Shown here: positions 60,130 through 64,000 of the stretch, in pieces
Numbering within the stretch: the first letter of the stretch is position 1
Layout of the letters: every line of letters begins with the position of its first letter
Assembly: GCA_026826555.1 (NCBI GenBank)
Contig: JAKSZT010054001.1
Location: 1,056,151 to 1,120,150 of the forward strand
DNA: 64,000 nucleotides
Reading direction: 5' to 3'
From: Tolypeutes matacus
Taxonomy: Eukaryota > Chordata > Mammalia > Cingulata > Chlamyphoridae
The notes under the pieces: generated by a model
The model's database searches: none
Told to the model about the DNA's origin: nothing
The model's input: only the letters and a program-made list of their open reading frames with translations
Translations under genes and position numbers: made by a program

Positions 60130-60970
60130 TAATAAATGTGGGTATCTGGAGCACTCCTCTGGGAATAGCAGAAGGATAACACAGCCTATAGTAATCTGGC
60201 CTCTAATTATGATGCCGAGTGTCAAAATAATGTCCTCATTTTATGACAAAATATGGAAAGAAGGGACCTGGTCATCAGTTTGTCCCTTAAAGTACTCCTG
60301 CAACTCTGTTAAGTGGCAAAACAAATCTGTAGCCAAAGAGAGAAAATGGAAAATTGCACTGAAATTCTTCTCCAACTCTTGCCAATACAAGAAAGAAAAA
60401 GTGACAGCTTAGCCAGTGGCATACTTGGCGCAGTATGTAATTGTCCTCAGTTAAAAAACAGTCAATTCCATTTACTGAGCTGACTACCTAAAGTTAAAAT
60501 GGTTCCAAATGAAATAGATCATGTTAGCAATGCCCTTCTGGTTTCTCATGCAATGTGCTGAAACGTGTCATGGGACTTCTGAAAGAACCGACTCTAGCAA
60601 TTCTTCCAGAAAGACTGTCAATAACAGTGGCCAGTGTTAAACTAAATTAAAGGGATTTTAGTCCTTATTAAAAGCATTCATCCTTATTAAAACAGTCCTC
60701 CCATATTCACTGTAAGTCAAACAAATAAATTAACCATTAGTGGTGACATCATGGGCTTTTGTGCAGAAATATTTCATTTAAAAATCTCAAACTGCTCAGT
60801 TAAAACTCTCTTACTTTTATCGTTGTTGCAATTCAAGATAGTTATTGGTATATTTTTCCATAATTGGGTTATTTTGCTAACATAATGAAGAGCATTATGA
60901 AAGATTAGTAGAATTGAATATATTTATTTGAACCAGAGGAAAGCATGCATGTGTATTAGACTTACCAAAG
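60130..60970. other. Unique stretch, candidate conserved non-coding element
   Basis: About 840 bases without a recognised repeat and with balanced word usage. A 95-codon plus-strand frame at 60125-60412 has no domain. The sequence style is that of deeply conserved enhancers in gene deserts, but conservation cannot be measured here. Confidence 0.3.
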
Positions 60971-61319
60971 CATGTCTGAGCAATTAATTAAAGGGAATTT
61001 TTACAAACAGACACATATCCCAGAAATTGCATAAAAGGAACAAGAAATGGGTGTAAGGCATCTTGTTGAATATGAATCTTATCTTCTCTAGGAATCCTAT
61101 TACTCACTCTCCTTCCAAGAAGCAGAATATTGCCTCTACATATGTGTCCAGCAAATGCCTCACAAGGAGTCTGCTACATTCTCTAATGCCTCACTTACTT
61201 CCCAGCAAATTCATTCTTAATCACATGAAATCTTCAGGAAAGAGTGGTTTGGACTTCACTCTTTCCAGGGCAAAGTAAAACAACACAGGCAAGTTGAGAC
61301 TGGAAAGTTCCATATCATC

Positions 61320-61720
61320 ATCATGTCTTTGCGGTTTCCTTCCCACCTTCTTTGTCCACCTTCCTCAGTTAGTCAGGCTCTTTGCCAACCCCTCCCAGGC
61401 CTCAGTGTCTTTGCATATACCATTGATGCTCCATATCTCACTTTCCCACACATCTAACTCCTACTCATCCTTCAAAACTTCCTCCTCCATACCTTGCATG
61501 ACCTTCTTGCCCATCCTGCCCCAACCCATATCAGAGTTAAGTCCCCATTCTCTGCATTTCCACAACACCCTGTACATACCTCCACTTTAACATATCTTGA
61601 CTTTAATTTCCTAACACATACTACTTGCCAATTCTTACCTCTCTCTTCCTGACCATACAGTGCTCCTTGAAAGGGATGTCTTATTCATCACTCCAATGGC
61701 CTCAATGACTGGCCTTTTAA
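61320..61720 (+). mobile_element. L2 LINE 3' end
   Basis: 'aacttcctcctccatacctt', 'cagtgctccttgaaagggat' and 'gtcttattcatcactccaat' match sense L2 3' end. The 98-codon frame 61294-61590 is its relic. Confidence 0.75.
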
Positions 61721-61849
61721 TCTCTGGCTGTCTTCAGTCTCTCAAGGGGACAGAATTTGAATTCAAGTAAGGAAATAAGACAAAATTCCAAATAATTAAA
61801 ATAAGATATATACCCCTACCAATTCTGACCCTAATTCATTGCCTAAATA

Positions 61850-62240
61850 CTGCATGGAATAGCAGTTAAGAGTGCACACTCCAGAACCAGACCATATGAG
61901 CATTAACTCTAGGCTGCTCCTTATTTTTTGTCCCACTTAAAAAAAAAAAAAAATTAAAACAGCAACCACAGAACTGCTCCAACCAGTTGGAGAAGAAAAA
62001 TAGTCTTCTTCAAATAATATATTTTCTTTTTCTGAACAATAGCCAGAGCAAATCACTTGACTTTTCCTTGTCTCTGCTTCTTTATCCATGAAAAGGGAAG
62101 AATTGAAGTTCCAACTTCATGGGACTGTTGTGAGGCTGAAACAAGATGTTTCAGGTAGAGTTTAGAACCTAACATCATGATACATGGTAATTATGATATA
62201 CGTGTTAGCAGCTACTGTTAATATCATCATTTTATTATTA
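61850..62240 (+). mobile_element. MIR SINE interrupted by an insert
   Basis: 61857-61920 is the MIR 5' half ('tagcagttaagagtgcacac'). 62040-62160 is its second half ('cttgtctctgcttctttatc', 'gactgttgtgaggctgaaac'). The 110-120 bases between contain an A-run (61938-61952) and are not MIR. Confidence 0.75.
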
Positions 62241-62529
62241 TTATTGTTAAATTTTCCTTCCTCAAGGCAGGGCACATGAGGATGTTTTCTTTGCCACCTT
62301 TCTCTGGGTTCAGGGGAGCCCACCATAGCTTCATAACAAGAAGGGGTGGAAAGCAATGAGCTATATTCTATTCTCTTTTGAAACTTTTGTTACTTTTTTT
62401 TTAAAGCAGAGCATGCCCAGGATGTAGGATAAGAAAGGGACATATGCTGCTTTCTTCTGAATTTGCTGTACAGTCGACTCAATGCAGAAGAGATCTTTGC
62501 CAAAGGAAGACCTTCTCTGGGAATCTGAA

Positions 62530-62640
62530 TGAGGGCATCTTTTATAAAACTGAGCCCCTACTTTGTGCCAGGCAGTGCTCTAGAAATTGAAAATGCAGAA
62601 GTGAATTTAGATGCCTTCAACAAATTTTCACTCCAGTGGT
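62530..62640 (-). mobile_element. L2 LINE 3' end, antisense
   Basis: 'gagcccctactttgtgccag' and 'gcagtgctctagaaattgaa' are the antisense L2 tail. Confidence 0.7.
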
Positions 62641-62979
62641 TGTTTTTCATCATGTCTCGTCATTTTTTTCACACTCTGAATTTGGATTGTAAGACTACAT
62701 CAACCAGCTGTTCCCAGTTTTACCCTTGGACTTTCATGTTTAAAGTAAGAGCCCTGAAAGTTGAAAAAGAAAAGTAACTATTTCAGGCATTTTATCCACA
62801 ACAGCTCATATGTATCCACTAAAGGGATGTATTTGAGGAAAGGGAGTTCACAGGTCCAATGTGTGGATCAATCCCTTGGTCAAGCCGATGGCAAAGAAAT
62901 TCTCATGGACGGGCATCAAACTAGAAACACAATGTCAGGAAGGACTAGGCCTATGGGAGCTTGGGAGAGGAAGACAATA
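62641..62979. other. Unassigned non-coding DNA
   Basis: Nothing recognised. Confidence 0.4.
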
Positions 62980-63850
62980 GTTCACTAAAATTAAGAAATT
63001 TACTTCATCAAATTTAGTCACCATGAAAGAAATCAGAAAACAAGCCACAGTGTTGGAAAAGGTATTTACAACACATCTCTGGCGAAGGACTAGTATTCAG
63101 AGTAAAGAGCTTATACAAATCAATGTGAAAAATGCAGTCAACAAAATAGAAAAAATATAGAATATTTGAAGAGGTATTTCACAAAATGGAAACCCAAGTA
63201 ACTAATACAATATGGAAAGATGATCAAGCTTTTTAGTAATTAAGAGAATTTTATTTATTACATACCAATTAGATTCCCAAAATATCTTTTAAAATATGAT
63301 AATAAATGTTGGTGAAGGTGTGGAACGGCTGTTTCAAAGTGAAAATTGGCACAACCTCTTTGGAAAACACTTGGCATTATCTAGTAAAGCTAAAGATGAG
63401 TGTACAAGCTCCAGCAATTCCACTCTTCGGTGTCCACACCATGGAAAATTTTATGTGCAATCCGCTAGAGGCATATCCAAAATCATCCATATCACCACTG
63501 CAAGTAAGAGCCCTAGACTGCAATTACTCCAAATGCCTGTTGAGCAAGATGAACTGAATCAACTATGGCAAATTCAGACAAAATTCCAAAATTTTTGAAA
63601 TAAAGCACAAATTATAATTTCATTTATATAAGGTTCAAAAACAAGAAAAATAGGCTATAATTTTAGGGATGCATATGTAGGAAATTAATATCACAAAGTC
63701 AGGAGAGTGGTTCCCTTTAGGGGAGAAAGAGAGGCTACAACCAGGGCCTTCTGAGTTGTTGGCAAGGGTTGTGATCAAGTATCACTATCCTTTAAATTGT
63801 TCAGATGTATTTTATGCACTCTTATGTGTGTATGGTTTGTGAGATAGATA
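62980..63850 (+). mobile_element. Old L1 ORF2 end and 3' UTR, sense
   Basis: 'aagccacagtgttggaaaag', 'ggcgaaggactagtattcag', 'agcaattccactcttcggtg', 'gagtggttccctttagggga' and 'ttttatgcactcttatgtgt' follow the L1 3' order. The plus-strand frames at 63296-63598 are relics. Confidence 0.8.
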
Positions 63851-63866
63851 CACAAACCATACACAC
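63826..63866. repeat. Perfect 16-bp inverted repeat at the L1 3' end
   Basis: Arms gtgtgtatggtttgtg (63826-63841) and cacaaaccatacacac (63851-63866), loop agatagata. No mismatch. Confidence 0.95.
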
Positions 63867-64000
63867 GCTGTGAGGGGTAAATCAGAAAACCAAACACTTC
63901 CCTAACATGTATTATAAAAATGTTGTCATTTTGTGATTAAACAAACAATTGTTAATTACATTAGCATGGGAAAGACAAAAACCTAAAAAAAACCACATTA

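Overview
This is a 64-kb stretch of nuclear DNA from a placental mammal. It is AT-rich and full of old interspersed repeats: MIR, L2, L1, MER5A-type hAT elements, and MLT1 and MLT2 LTRs. The best lineage marker is a tRNA-derived SINE that appears three times, twice on the minus strand and once on the plus strand. Its structure (a tRNA-like head, a second unit joined in tandem, an A-rich tail) is what I know as the DAS SINE of armadillos, sloths and anteaters. Several LINE-like 3' ends and LTRs also look like families I associate with Xenarthra. Xenarthra is therefore the likely source, but this rests on remembered repeat families and no search was run.

I find no protein-coding gene. The longest open frames are about 161 codons. 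They overlap repeats or look like chance frames, and none has a recognisable domain. I see no tRNA, rRNA, CRISPR array or operon-like structure. The window reads as an intergenic or intronic 'desert'.

Layout. 1-1.2 kb: nested hAT and LTR pieces with an ERVL (MLT2-type) LTR inserted in an older LTR. 2.7-3.2 kb: L2. 4.6-8.6 kb: MER5A, then a long old antisense L1. 11.2-13 kb: an antisense lineage-type retroposon with its tail at the left. 13.8-20.7 kb: L1, MLT1, L2 and MIR. 21.5-24.5 kb: a retroviral LTR with a polypurine tract, and a long inverted repeat enclosing a MIR and an MLT2-type LTR. 25.7-34.4 kb: LTRs, MIR, L2 and a short retroposon. 34.6-42.3 kb: two antisense DAS SINEs, the least repetitive DNA, several candidate regulatory stretches, and a MER5A split by an LTR. 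42.9-46.4 kb: a TC/TG microsatellite, an MLT2-type LTR, L2 and MIR. 47.0-52.3 kb: one ancient sense L1 broken by at least two younger L1 tails. 53.0-53.4 kb: a sense DAS SINE. 54.5-60 kb: L2 copies and LTRs. 60.1-61.0 kb: unique candidate regulatory DNA. 61.3-63.9 kb: L2, MIR and an L1 3' end that finishes in a perfect inverted repeat.

The main value of the window is as a record of insertion history. Nine insertions can be dated relative to their targets by visible target-site duplications, and several are nested. No new multi-gene system is visible. The features that simple repeat annotation does not explain are the 200-bp-arm inverted repeat, the promoter-like GC-richer patch near 35.6 kb, the terminator-shaped hairpin near 36.9 kb, and the POU/homeodomain motif cluster near 38.5 kb.
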